This document shows positions 26,132 through 33,299 of a stretch of 64,000 nt of DNA, piece after piece; position 1 is the stretch's first letter; each line of letters opens with the position of its first letter. The DNA is from Alicyclobacillus sp. (GTDB taxonomy: Bacteria > Bacillota > Bacilli > Alicyclobacillales > Alicyclobacillaceae), in contig JAIMAY010000001.1 of assembly GCA_023511725.1 (NCBI GenBank), positions 62,001 to 126,000 on the forward strand, given 5' to 3'. A model generated the notes under the pieces. It was not told the DNA's origin. It saw nothing but the letters and a program-made list of their open reading frames with translations, and made no database searches. The position numbers and the translations under genes were made by a program.

Positions 26132-26161
26132 GTTATACCCGTCCCGACTTCCCTCATGCAA
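26132..26161 (-). promoter_or_regulatory. promoter of hemEHY
   Basis: On the minus strand TTGCAT (26156-26161) and TATAAC (26132-26137) are 18 bases apart, about 47 bases before the hemE start. Confidence 0.65.
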
Positions 26162-26180
26162 CCGTGCATTCGGACTAGGT

Positions 26181-26195
26181 CCGATGGGCCATCGG
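26181..26195. promoter_or_regulatory. palindrome between divergent hemE and bacilliredoxin promoters
   Basis: CCGATG-GGC-CATCGG is a perfect inverted repeat. It lies immediately upstream of both divergent promoters, about 20 bases beyond the hemE -35 and about 15 bases before the bacilliredoxin -35. Position suggests a shared operator; the binding protein is unknown. Confidence 0.4.
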
Positions 26196-26209
26196 GACTG
26201 TCGGCAAAC

Positions 26210-26238
26210 TGTCATGGTCTTCCGGATCGCGTTATAAT
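26210..26238 (+). promoter_or_regulatory. promoter of bacilliredoxin gene
   Basis: A perfect TATAAT at 26233-26238 has a weak TGTCAT 17 bases upstream at 26210-26215. It is about 43 bases before the ATG. Confidence 0.6.
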
Positions 26239-26280
26239 GAACAAGGAAGGCGCACATTCTTGCGCGAAGGAGGAGAGATC

Positions 26281-26724
26281 ATGGCCCAGGAATTGGATTT
26301 CTATCAGATGATGATTCAGCCGATGCGGGATGAACTCACCCAAATCGGTTTTCAGGAACTGCGGACGCCTGAAGAGGTCGACCAGGTCATGGCACAGAAG
26401 GAGGGCACCATGCTCGTGGTGGTCAACTCCATCTGCGGTTGCGCGGGTGGAATCGCGCGGCCCGGGGTGGCGCTGGCGTTGCAGAACGACCGCGTGCCGG
26501 ATCGGCTGGTGACCGTCTTCGCGGGGCAGGACAAGGAGGCCACGGCGCGGGCCCGCGAATACTTCGAAGGTATGCCTCCGTCCTCGCCTTCGATGTTCCT
26601 GTTTAAGGACGGCAAGCTGGTGGGCGTTCTTCACCGCAGTGACATCGAGGGGACCAGCCCCGAGCATGTCGCCGCCAGGCTGAAGGCGCTGTTTGACCAG
26701 TACTGCGCGCCCAAGGCGCACTGA
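26281..26724 (+). CDS. BrxA/BrxB family bacilliredoxin
   Basis: Bacilliredoxins remove bacillithiol from oxidised protein cysteines. The 147-residue product has the unusual CGC active site in NSICGCAGG (cysteines 52 and 54) within a thioredoxin-like fold, and the family segments FYQMMIQPMRDELTQIGF and VFAGQDKEATARAREYF. It belongs to the YphP/YqiW group. ATG 26281 follows AAGGAGGAGAG closely; an in-frame upstream ATG is inside that site. It is divergent from hemE and 6 bases upstream of the glycerate kinase gene, suggesting co-transcription. Confidence 0.93.
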   Translation: MAQELDFYQMMIQPMRDELTQIGFQELRTPEEVDQVMAQKEGTMLVVVNSICGCAGGIARPGVALALQNDRVPDRLVTVFAGQDKEATARAREYFEGMPPSSPSMFLFKDGKLVGVLHRSDIEGTSPEHVAARLKALFDQYCAPKAH

Positions 26725-26730
26725 CTTCGT

Positions 26731-27882
26731 ATGCGCGTCGTTGTGGCGCCGGATTCCTTCAAGGGCAGCCTGACGGCGGCGGAGGCTGCGCGGGCCATGG
26801 CGGAAGGTGTGCGTGCCGCGGTCCCGGAAGCGGACATTGACCTGTGCCCGATGGCGGATGGCGGTGAGGGCACGCTGGACGTGGCGGAGCTCGCCCTGGG
26901 CGGGCACCGCGTCTTCGTGGAGACGGTGGATCCACTGCACCGGCCCATCACCGCGCCGTATCTCACGTTGCCAGACGGGTCAGCCGTGGTGGAACTAGCT
27001 GCGGCCTCCGGCCTAGAGCATATCGCGCCAGCGGAACGCACGGTCGCTACTGCACTTCGTGCCTCCACCTTTGGCACCGGTCTCGTGCTCGCGGCGGCAC
27101 TCGCACGCGGCGCCAGCACCATCTATGTCACGCTGGGCGGCAGTGCGACCACCGATGGTGGGTTTGGGCTGGCCTGCGCCCTGGGGCTTCAGGCGTATGA
27201 TGGGGACGGCGCCCGCCTCGATGGCACGAGCGGTCTGCAGCTTGCACACATCGCCAGGCTGGAGGCCACGGCCTTTCGCGAGCGACTGCAGGCCGCTCAG
27301 TGGGTGTTGGCGGTTGACGTGACCAATCCGTTGTGCGGCCCGGCGGGGGCCGCCGCGGTGTACGGACCGCAGAAGGGTCTCTGCGGTGCCGGCATCTTGC
27401 AGCGCAATCGCGAACTGCAGCGCTGGTCCCAGCTTTTGCGCACGGCCATGCAGGTTCCGGAGGATATCGCGTCCGAGCCGGGAATGGGCGCGGCGGGCGG
27501 CGCGGCGTTGCCGCTGCGTATGAGCGGGCAGGCTCGCGTGCTCCGTGGGGCCGATTGGGCGGCCGAGGTGTGCAACCTGGACGACCGCATGGCGCAGGCG
27601 GCCCTCGTCATCACGGGCGAAGGGCAAACCGACGGACAGTCGGCGATGGGCAAGGTGCCGTCGCGCGTCCTGGCCGGTGCGTTGAGACGGGGTGTGCCCT
27701 GTCTGGTGGTGTCCGGCGCGCTCGGCGAAGGCTGGCAGGCACTTCGTGAACGAGGCGCTGCCGGGGTGTACGCTGCTTCGCCTGCGGGCGTTTCCATGCA
27801 GGAGATCCGACGCTTTGCAGCGAAATGGCTTTGCGAAGCCACGGAGCGTGCCGTACGGCAGGCACTTTCAGCGCCGGGATGA
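26731..27882 (+). CDS. glxK: glycerate kinase
   Basis: Glycerate kinases of this type phosphorylate D-glycerate, feeding it into glycolysis. The 383-residue protein begins RVVVAPDSFKGSLTAAEAA, the characteristic start, and has CPMADGGEGTLD near 41, IYVTLGGSATTDGGFGLA near 132 and ITGEGQTDGQSAMGKVP near 293. It follows the bacilliredoxin gene after 6 bases. Whether the product is 2- or 3-phosphoglycerate cannot be told from sequence, though this fold is usually 2-phosphoglycerate forming. Confidence 0.94.
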   Translation: MRVVVAPDSFKGSLTAAEAARAMAEGVRAAVPEADIDLCPMADGGEGTLDVAELALGGHRVFVETVDPLHRPITAPYLTLPDGSAVVELAAASGLEHIAPAERTVATALRASTFGTGLVLAAALARGASTIYVTLGGSATTDGGFGLACALGLQAYDGDGARLDGTSGLQLAHIARLEATAFRERLQAAQWVLAVDVTNPLCGPAGAAAVYGPQKGLCGAGILQRNRELQRWSQLLRTAMQVPEDIASEPGMGAAGGAALPLRMSGQARVLRGADWAAEVCNLDDRMAQAALVITGEGQTDGQSAMGKVPSRVLAGALRRGVPCLVVSGALGEGWQALRERGAAGVYAASPAGVSMQEIRRFAAKWLCEATERAVRQALSAPG

Positions 27883-27917
27883 GAAGAGTTCTGCGGACAG
27901 TGAACGGAGGATGAGGG

Positions 27918-28595
27918 ATGGCTGACGGAAGCGCGGCGGGCGGTGTGGTGCGCACGGCCGGCCGGATGGTGGAGACGGTTCGAAACATCTATTGCATCGG
28001 GAGAAACTATAGAGATCATGCCTTGGAACTGGGGAACGAGGTGCCAGAGGCGCCGATTGTTTTCGGTAAATTCACACACGCGTTGGCCCCTGCGGAAGGC
28101 TTGTGGGTGATGCCCCAAGGCCGCGAGGTGGTCCACCACGAACTCGAGGTCGTCCTGTGGTTCAAGCGCGCCTGGGCGCCCGGGCTCGCGCTGCAGGACG
28201 TCGTGGGCGGTGTGGCGCTGGGTATCGATTGGACGGATCGGGCCGCGCAAAACAGGCTCAAAGCGAAGGGACAGCCTTGGGAGTTTGCCAAGGCTTTCCG
28301 GGCTTCGGCGCTGATCACGGATGTACACGAGGTCGTCGATTGGGACAAGCTGTGGGAAACGCCTTTCAGCCTGGATATCGACGGGCGCAGGGTGCAGACC
28401 GGAAGGCTGGCGGATGTGTTGTTTCCCGTGCCAGATCTGGTGCAGTACGTGGGTGAACACTTTGGTCTAGGACCGGATGATCTTCTCTACACCGGAACGC
28501 CGGAGGGTGTTGGACCTGTTCAGGCTGGCTCGCAGTTAACCCTTCGCTGGGCGGATGAGGTGTGGGGTCAGGTCACCGTCGGGAAGGCCGATTGA
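27918..28595 (+). CDS. fumarylacetoacetate hydrolase-fold protein
   Basis: The 225-residue protein is a short, single-domain member of the FAH family, which includes acylpyruvate hydrolases, oxaloacetate decarboxylases and isomerases. Family marks are IYCIGRNYRDHALELGN near residue 22, the metal ligands in HHELEVVLW near 75, the DWTDRAAQ segment near 111, and LYTGTPEGVGPVQAGS near 195. ATG 27918 has GGAGG 7 bases upstream. The upstream glycerate kinase and downstream metalloregulator do not fix the substrate. Confidence 0.87.
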   Translation: MADGSAAGGVVRTAGRMVETVRNIYCIGRNYRDHALELGNEVPEAPIVFGKFTHALAPAEGLWVMPQGREVVHHELEVVLWFKRAWAPGLALQDVVGGVALGIDWTDRAAQNRLKAKGQPWEFAKAFRASALITDVHEVVDWDKLWETPFSLDIDGRRVQTGRLADVLFPVPDLVQYVGEHFGLGPDDLLYTGTPEGVGPVQAGSQLTLRWADEVWGQVTVGKAD

Positions 28596-28605
28596 GGGGA
28601 GTGCC

Positions 28606-29289
28606 ATGGGAAAAACGCACGGTATCGAGGCGTATCTGGAAGCTATTTACATCCTCGACACCGAAGGGGATACCGTTTCTCCCTCCCGGCTGGCGGACTA
28701 CCTTGGTGTGGCACGGCCCACGGTGACCCAGACGGTTCACCGCCTGACGGAGCTGGGGTATGCGAAATCCGGTCCGGATAAGGTGATTCAACTCACACCC
28801 AGGGGACAGGAGCGCGCGGAGGCCATCGTTCGCCGGCACCGTCTGCTGGAACGCTGGTTGACCGATGAATTGGGGCTCGATTGGGCGGATGCGCACGTGG
28901 AGGCGGCCAAACTGGAGCATTCCGTGTCTCCCCTCGTGGAGCAACGGCTGTTCGAACGCCTCGGGCATCCCACCACCTGCCCCCATGGCAATGTGATTCC
29001 CGGATCCGGCGCCACGCAGCCGCGGGGCATCCCTTTGTCGGATCTCCCGGCGCCGGCCGCGGGGCGCGTGGTTCGCATCGTGGAACTTGCAGAAGAAGAT
29101 CTGGATCTTCTGCGCTTCCTTCACCGCGCCGGGCTTGTACCTGGGGAACGCGTGCGGCGCCTGCGACCGGCCTCGCCGTATGAAGCAGGCATTCAGGTAG
29201 AGGTTCGCGGCGCCACCTATGCGCTCGATGAGGCAGTGGCGCGGCGCATCCTTGTACACCCCGATGTGCAGGAGGAAAGCACGGCATAA
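28606..29289 (+). CDS. DtxR-family metal-dependent transcriptional regulator
   Basis: The 227-residue protein is an iron- or manganese-responsive repressor of the DtxR family. The N-terminal winged helix (residues 1-65) has SPSRLADYLGVARPTVTQTV. The dimerisation and metal domain (about 66-140) contains RRHRLLERWLTDEL, KLEHSVSP and TCPHGNVIPG. A C-terminal FeoA/SH3-like domain (about 150-225) is present, which makes it longer than the 142-residue MntR of Bacillus and closer to the DtxR/IdeR layout. ATG 28606 follows GAGGGGAG by about 4 bases. Which metal it senses is undetermined. Confidence 0.88.
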   Translation: MGKTHGIEAYLEAIYILDTEGDTVSPSRLADYLGVARPTVTQTVHRLTELGYAKSGPDKVIQLTPRGQERAEAIVRRHRLLERWLTDELGLDWADAHVEAAKLEHSVSPLVEQRLFERLGHPTTCPHGNVIPGSGATQPRGIPLSDLPAPAAGRVVRIVELAEEDLDLLRFLHRAGLVPGERVRRLRPASPYEAGIQVEVRGATYALDEAVARRILVHPDVQEESTA

Positions 29290-29342
29290 TCGGCACAACT
29301 CCGGTCCACGTTAAACCCGTATGACAAAAAGGGGTGTTGAAC

Positions 29343-30206
29343 GTGGACCGAGTGCTGCACGCGGGTCTACGGATCCGCTGGCTGCGGTTCGTGGCAGCAT
29401 TGTGCGCCGCGGTGGCTTGTCTGTGTCAGCCGCTGCTCGCTTGGGCGGACTCGCCGGAACGCGTGCTCATCAACGCCAAGGCAGCCATCGTGATGGACGC
29501 CGAGACCGGCGATATCCTCTACAGCAAGAATGCCAATCAGTCCCTGTTTCCCGCCAGTACGACGAAATTGATGACCGCCATTCTGCTGGTTCAGTACCTC
29601 CATCCAACGGATCCCGTTTACATCAGCGAAAATGCCGCGGCGCAACACAGGGTGCGGCTTGGGTTGCGTCCAGGCACCACCATCACCGCCGACGAGGCGC
29701 TGCACGCCATCCTCATGAAGAGCGCCAACGACGTGGCCTACGCCGTGGCGGAGACCATTGGCGGGTCGCAAGAGGGTTTTGCGCGAATGATGAACATCAA
29801 GGCGCGCCTCATCGGTTGCACTAACACGAACTTCGTGACGCCCAACGGCTTGCACGACGATGATCACATGTCGAGCGCACGCGACATCGCGCTCATTCTC
29901 CGCGAAGCGTTGCGCTATCCCGAGATTGTCCGCGTCCTGCAGACGCGCGAGTACACCGTGGCCGGGCGCGTGATTCGCAACGGCAACCGCCTGATCTATC
30001 TCGATCACGCGGATTTCGGCGAGATCATCGGCGGCAAGACCGGCTACACGTCGAAGGCGATGTACTGCCTGGCGTTCGCCGCGCGACAGCACGGGCGTGT
30101 GCGCATCTCCGTGGTACTCGGGGCCCCTAGGAAGAGTGCCATGTATCGCGAGACGAGGCGGCTGTTGCGTTTTGCCTACGAGGGGGAGCGTGTGGAGTTG
30201 GTGTAG
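29343..30206 (+). CDS. D-alanyl-D-alanine carboxypeptidase (DacF-like, S11 family)
   Basis: This penicillin-binding protein trims the terminal D-alanine of peptidoglycan. The 287-residue product starts with a signal peptide (hydrophobic segment about 12-34 ending in AWA) and has all three catalytic motifs: SxxK in PASTTKLM (Ser72, Lys75), SxN in MKSANDVA (127-129) and KTG in GGKTGYTSK (232-234). It lacks the C-terminal membrane-anchor domain of DacA, so it is a short, possibly sporulation-linked form. GTG 29343 was chosen because AAGGGG is 8 bases upstream. A 13-base-pair hairpin follows. Confidence 0.9.
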   Translation: MDRVLHAGLRIRWLRFVAALCAAVACLCQPLLAWADSPERVLINAKAAIVMDAETGDILYSKNANQSLFPASTTKLMTAILLVQYLHPTDPVYISENAAAQHRVRLGLRPGTTITADEALHAILMKSANDVAYAVAETIGGSQEGFARMMNIKARLIGCTNTNFVTPNGLHDDDHMSSARDIALILREALRYPEIVRVLQTREYTVAGRVIRNGNRLIYLDHADFGEIIGGKTGYTSKAMYCLAFAARQHGRVRISVVLGAPRKSAMYRETRRLLRFAYEGERVELV

Positions 30207-30213
30207 CGCGGTG

Positions 30214-30252
30214 TGCGGCCCGATCCGGCATGGCGGCCGGGATCGGGCCGCA
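30214..30252. terminator. terminator hairpin between convergent genes
   Basis: TGCGGCCCGATCC at 30214-30226 pairs perfectly with GGATCGGGCCGCA at 30240-30252. The 13-pair stem lies 8 bases after the dacF-like stop and just beyond the stop of the small minus-strand gene. No T-tract follows. Confidence 0.6.
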
Positions 30253-30262
30253 ACGACGCTGC

Positions 30263-30364
30263 TCAGTACGCCGCACCGTACGGCACGAGCAGGAAGAACA
30301 GCACGAAGATGATCAGGAAGACCACGGCCCAACAGGTGTAACACCCGAACACTCCGTTGTACAT
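30263..30364 (-). CDS. 33-residue membrane peptide, YjcZ-like
   Basis: A tiny open frame of 33 residues begins MYNGVFGCYTCWAVVF and continues as one hydrophobic helix to about residue 27, ending PYGAAY. GGAGG lies 9 bases before the ATG, which is strong support for translation. The Tyr/Gly/Cys N-terminus plus single helix resembles the small YjcZ-type peptides of sporulating Bacilli, often made in the mother cell or coat, but the match is by pattern only. It is convergent with the DacF-like gene. Confidence 0.6.
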   Translation of the reverse strand: MYNGVFGCYTCWAVVFLIIFVLFFLLVPYGAAY

Positions 30365-30530
30365 CCGGTTTTCCCTCCTCCCCATCATCTGCACTCTCAA
30401 TAGATGCAGACGGGTCCCCTACGGTCACGGACAATCAACCAGCATCGAGAATTGGGACATCTTGGTTAGGCATAGAATGGTGTATCACTCTATCCCGGTG
30501 ACGTGCGCACGCGGGTGGGAGGGGACACCG

Positions 30531-30755
30531 ATGAGGCGGTCGGTGGCTGTCGCGTACGTACTATGGTTCTTCCTCGGCTACCTGGGGGTTCACCGGATGT
30601 ACTGCGGGCGCGTGGGCAGTGGAATCCTCATGTTGGTGCTGACGGTGATAGGCGGACTTCTCTTTCCCTGGATGCTGGGGCACCTCCTGCTGTTCGTCGT
30701 CGGCATCTGGTGGTTAGTGGATCTGTTTCTGACAGCGGGCATGGCCCAACGCTAG
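30531..30755 (+). CDS. TM2 domain membrane protein
   Basis: The 74-residue product is a TM2-domain protein: two hydrophobic helices (about 5-22 and 30-66, the second long and possibly split) joined by the family motif FFLGYLGVHRMYCGR. TM2 proteins are widespread, of unknown function, and often accompany transport or envelope genes. ATG 30531 has GGAGG about 8 bases upstream. No obvious operon partner is present. Confidence 0.8.
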   Translation: MRRSVAVAYVLWFFLGYLGVHRMYCGRVGSGILMLVLTVIGGLLFPWMLGHLLLFVVGIWWLVDLFLTAGMAQR

Positions 30756-30862
30756 CGCGGGTTGCTTCAAAGCCGCATTCCTGATACCCTATCGCAAGAC
30801 AACGTGGAGCTGCCCGGCAAAGGGTGTCGGGCAGCGAGCCTGTGTTTGAGGGAGGTGGGGAC

Positions 30863-31843
30863 ATGCTGGAGATCGGCGGGGTTCGCATTGATACGCCTGT
30901 CATCTTGGCGCCGATGGCCGGTGTGTGCAATCCTGCCTTTCGGATCATTGCCAAGCGCCTCGGTGCGGGTATGGTCTGCGCTGAGATGGTGAGCGACAAG
31001 GCCCTCGTGTACGGCAACAAAAAGTCGCTGCGGATGCTCAACACGTTGCCCGATGAACACCCGGTCAGCCTGCAGCTGATGGGCTACGACAAAGAGTCGA
31101 TGGTTCGAGCGGCTGAACTCATCGGAACCCAGACCAACGCAGACATCATCGACATCAACATGGGGTGTCCGGTGCTCAAGATCTATAAAAACGGTTCCGG
31201 CGCGGCTCTGGCGCGCAACCCGGAATACGCAGCGGAGATTGTACGGGCCGTCGTTCAAGCGGTGGACAAGCCCGTGACGGTGAAGTTCCGCAAGGGTTGG
31301 GATGAGGACCACGTGAACGCCGTGGAGGTGGCGCTGGCCGTGCAGGAAGCCGGCGCGAAGGCGGTTGCGGTCCATGGCCGAACGGCCAAGCAGATGTACT
31401 CAGGACGAGCCGATTGGTCCATCATCCGGCGCGTGAAGGAAGCGGTGCGGATCCCCGTGATCGGCAATGGCGATGTGTGCAGCCCCCAGGATGCCAAGCG
31501 CCTGCTGGACGAAACCGGATGCGATGGTGTCATGATTGGTCGCGCCGCGCTCGGCAATCCGTGGATCTTTCGTGAGGTGGCGCACTACCTGCGAACCGGC
31601 GAACTGTTGCCACCGCCCACGGCGGAGGAGCGGATTGACGTCGCCATCCAGCATTTGCACCTGCTTGTGGAAGAGAAGGGTGAGGACGTCGGCGTGCGGG
31701 AGATGCGCAAGCATGCGGGTTGGTACATCAAGGGGCTGCCCGGCGCCGCACAGCTCCGCGTCGAGCTCCATCAGCAGACGACGCTGGCGGGGATGGAGAA
31801 CTTGCTTCGCTCGTTTTTGACGGCGTGTCGGAAGGCATCCTGA
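30863..31843 (+). CDS. dusB: tRNA-dihydrouridine synthase DusB
   Basis: DusB reduces specific uridines in the tRNA D-loop using FMN and NADPH. The 326-residue protein shows [19 protein letters not shown] near residue 15, the [10 protein letters not shown] region near 70, the catalytic cysteine in [17 protein letters not shown] near 100, [11 protein letters not shown] near 140, [12 protein letters not shown] near 170 and [13 protein letters not shown] near 202. ATG 30863 follows GGGAGGTGG. A short leader hairpin (GCTGCCCG at 30809-30816 with CGGGCAGC at 30828-30835) lies upstream of the start. Confidence 0.94.
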   Translation: MLEIGGVRIDTPVILAPMAGVCNPAFRIIAKRLGAGMVCAEMVSDKALVYGNKKSLRMLNTLPDEHPVSLQLMGYDKESMVRAAELIGTQTNADIIDINMGCPVLKIYKNGSGAALARNPEYAAEIVRAVVQAVDKPVTVKFRKGWDEDHVNAVEVALAVQEAGAKAVAVHGRTAKQMYSGRADWSIIRRVKEAVRIPVIGNGDVCSPQDAKRLLDETGCDGVMIGRAALGNPWIFREVAHYLRTGELLPPPTAEERIDVAIQHLHLLVEEKGEDVGVREMRKHAGWYIKGLPGAAQLRVELHQQTTLAGMENLLRSFLTACRKAS

Positions 31844-31869
31844 CCCTGTCTGGATGCGCTCCGATGTCT

Positions 31870-31900
31870 GCGGGGGCGAACCTTGGAGGCTCGCCCCCGC
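31870..31900. terminator. bidirectional terminator between dusB and MFS gene
   Basis: GCGGGGGCGA at 31870-31879 pairs perfectly with TCGCCCCCGC at 31891-31900. It lies between the convergent dusB and transporter genes; T-tracts are weak on both sides. Confidence 0.6.
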
Positions 31901-31920
31901 GGCATTCCACAGCACATCCT

Positions 31921-33141
31921 TCACTCGAGTGGCCGGCCCAAGGTCTCGCGACCCCAACACAGTACAATCAGGAAGCCCACCACGAGTGCGGCAAAGAAAA
32001 TCCCAAAGATACTGCTGAAACCGATGCCCGCAGCAATCAGTGCACCGACCAGGAACGGGGCGATCACGGAGCCGAACCGCCCAAAACCAGCCGCCCATCC
32101 AATGCCGGAGGCGCGCGCCACGGTGGGGAACTGCTCTACTGTGAACACGTACGTCCCCGCGAAAGCGCCGAGCATGAAGTAGTTGAGCAGCAGACCGAAG
32201 ATGATCAGCCATACCGTACTGTGTGCGAAGCCGAAGCCGAGCGCGGACAGTGCGGACAGGATCATCATCGTGAGCAGGGTGCGCTTGCGGCCCCACTTCT
32301 CCACCAACCAGGCGGACGTCAAATAGCCGGGCACCTGGGCGATGGTCATGATCAGAACGTAGCCAATGCTATTGACGAGCGAGTAACCCTTCATCGACAT
32401 GATGGAAGGGAGCCAATAGAACATGCCGTAGTACGCGAAGTTCATCACGAACCACAGCACCCACGTGACCAGGGTTTGGCTTACGTAATCCGATTGCCAG
32501 AGCGTCCGGAACGACTTGCCAATACCTCGGACCGTCGTGAGGTTGCGGAACTTCGGCGTTTCCGGCAGATTGCGGCGCAGCACCAGCAGATACAGCGCTG
32601 GCAACGCCCCCACCAGGAAGACAATCCGCCACGTCGTGTAGGGCAGTATGAGACGCGAGACAATGGCGGCCACCAGAGATCCGCCTGCCCAAAACGCCTC
32701 CAACAGCACCACGCGACGGCCTCGAACCGCCTGATCCGACGACTCTGACACATAGGTGGTCGCCACGGGCAATTCCCCGCCAAGGCCGAATCCCACCAAG
32801 AAACGAAGCAAGATGAAGACGGCGACGCCCGTGGCAAACGCCGTGAGCCCGGTGGCGATGCTGTAGATCAGCAGCGTCCACATGAACACGCTCTTTCGGC
32901 CAAATCGATCCGCCGCGAGTCCGGCCAGAGCCGAGCCGAGCGCCATGCCGACGAAGCCAATGCTGCCGATCAGCCCGGAGAGGCTCGGGTTCAGGTGCCA
33001 TGCCTTCGACAGCGCCACAAGGACGAAGGCCATGAGTCCGACATCCATCGAATCGAACAAAAGCCCAAATCCGCACACCGAGAGCAGGCGGCGTGCGCTG
33101 ATGGTCCGCCCAACGGAAGCTGTGGCCGAAACCACACTCAT
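31921..33141 (-). CDS. MFS transporter (NaiP/aromatic-acid symporter type)
   Basis: The 406-residue protein has 12 predicted membrane helices and the MFS loop motif GLAADRFGRKSVF between helices 2 and 3 near residue 75. Another loop with DQAVRGRRVV follows helix 4-5. The FDSMDVGLMAFVLVAL start of helix 1 with its charged residues is like aromatic-acid or nicotinate proton symporters, such as Bacillus YceI/NaiP. The substrate is not determinable. ATG 33141 follows AGAGGTG by 9 bases; upstream in-frame starts overlap the addB region. It is divergent from addB. Confidence 0.85.
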   Translation of the reverse strand: MSVVSATASVGRTISARRLLSVCGFGLLFDSMDVGLMAFVLVALSKAWHLNPSLSGLIGSIGFVGMALGSALAGLAADRFGRKSVFMWTLLIYSIATGLTAFATGVAVFILLRFLVGFGLGGELPVATTYVSESSDQAVRGRRVVLLEAFWAGGSLVAAIVSRLILPYTTWRIVFLVGALPALYLLVLRRNLPETPKFRNLTTVRGIGKSFRTLWQSDYVSQTLVTWVLWFVMNFAYYGMFYWLPSIMSMKGYSLVNSIGYVLIMTIAQVPGYLTSAWLVEKWGRKRTLLTMMILSALSALGFGFAHSTVWLIIFGLLLNYFMLGAFAGTYVFTVEQFPTVARASGIGWAAGFGRFGSVIAPFLVGALIAAGIGFSSIFGIFFAALVVGFLIVLCWGRETLGRPLE

Positions 33142-33262
33142 GCTGTAGTCACCTCTTTCCTCCAGGTTGAAACCTGTTGATCCGTGTATATGTCCCGTGC
33201 GCCCAGTTGGTGCTTGACCGAAGGTGCAATCGTTGGGCGCCTGTCCATGCCGCTCGGTGTCC

Positions 33263-33271
33263 TGGTACAAT
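33263..33271 (+). promoter_or_regulatory. extended -10 promoter of addBA
   Basis: TGGTACAAT is an extended -10 element ending 28 bases before the chosen addB start. No good -35 is visible. It overlaps the in-frame ATG at 33270, which therefore cannot be the start. Confidence 0.55.
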
Positions 33272-33299
33272 GAAGAGACAAGCCAGAGGAGGCGGGTTG

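Noticed and set aside
24991-26178. Plus-strand open frame (395 codons) opposite hemE
   Set aside because: It is antisense to hemE, which has strong motifs; no independent support.
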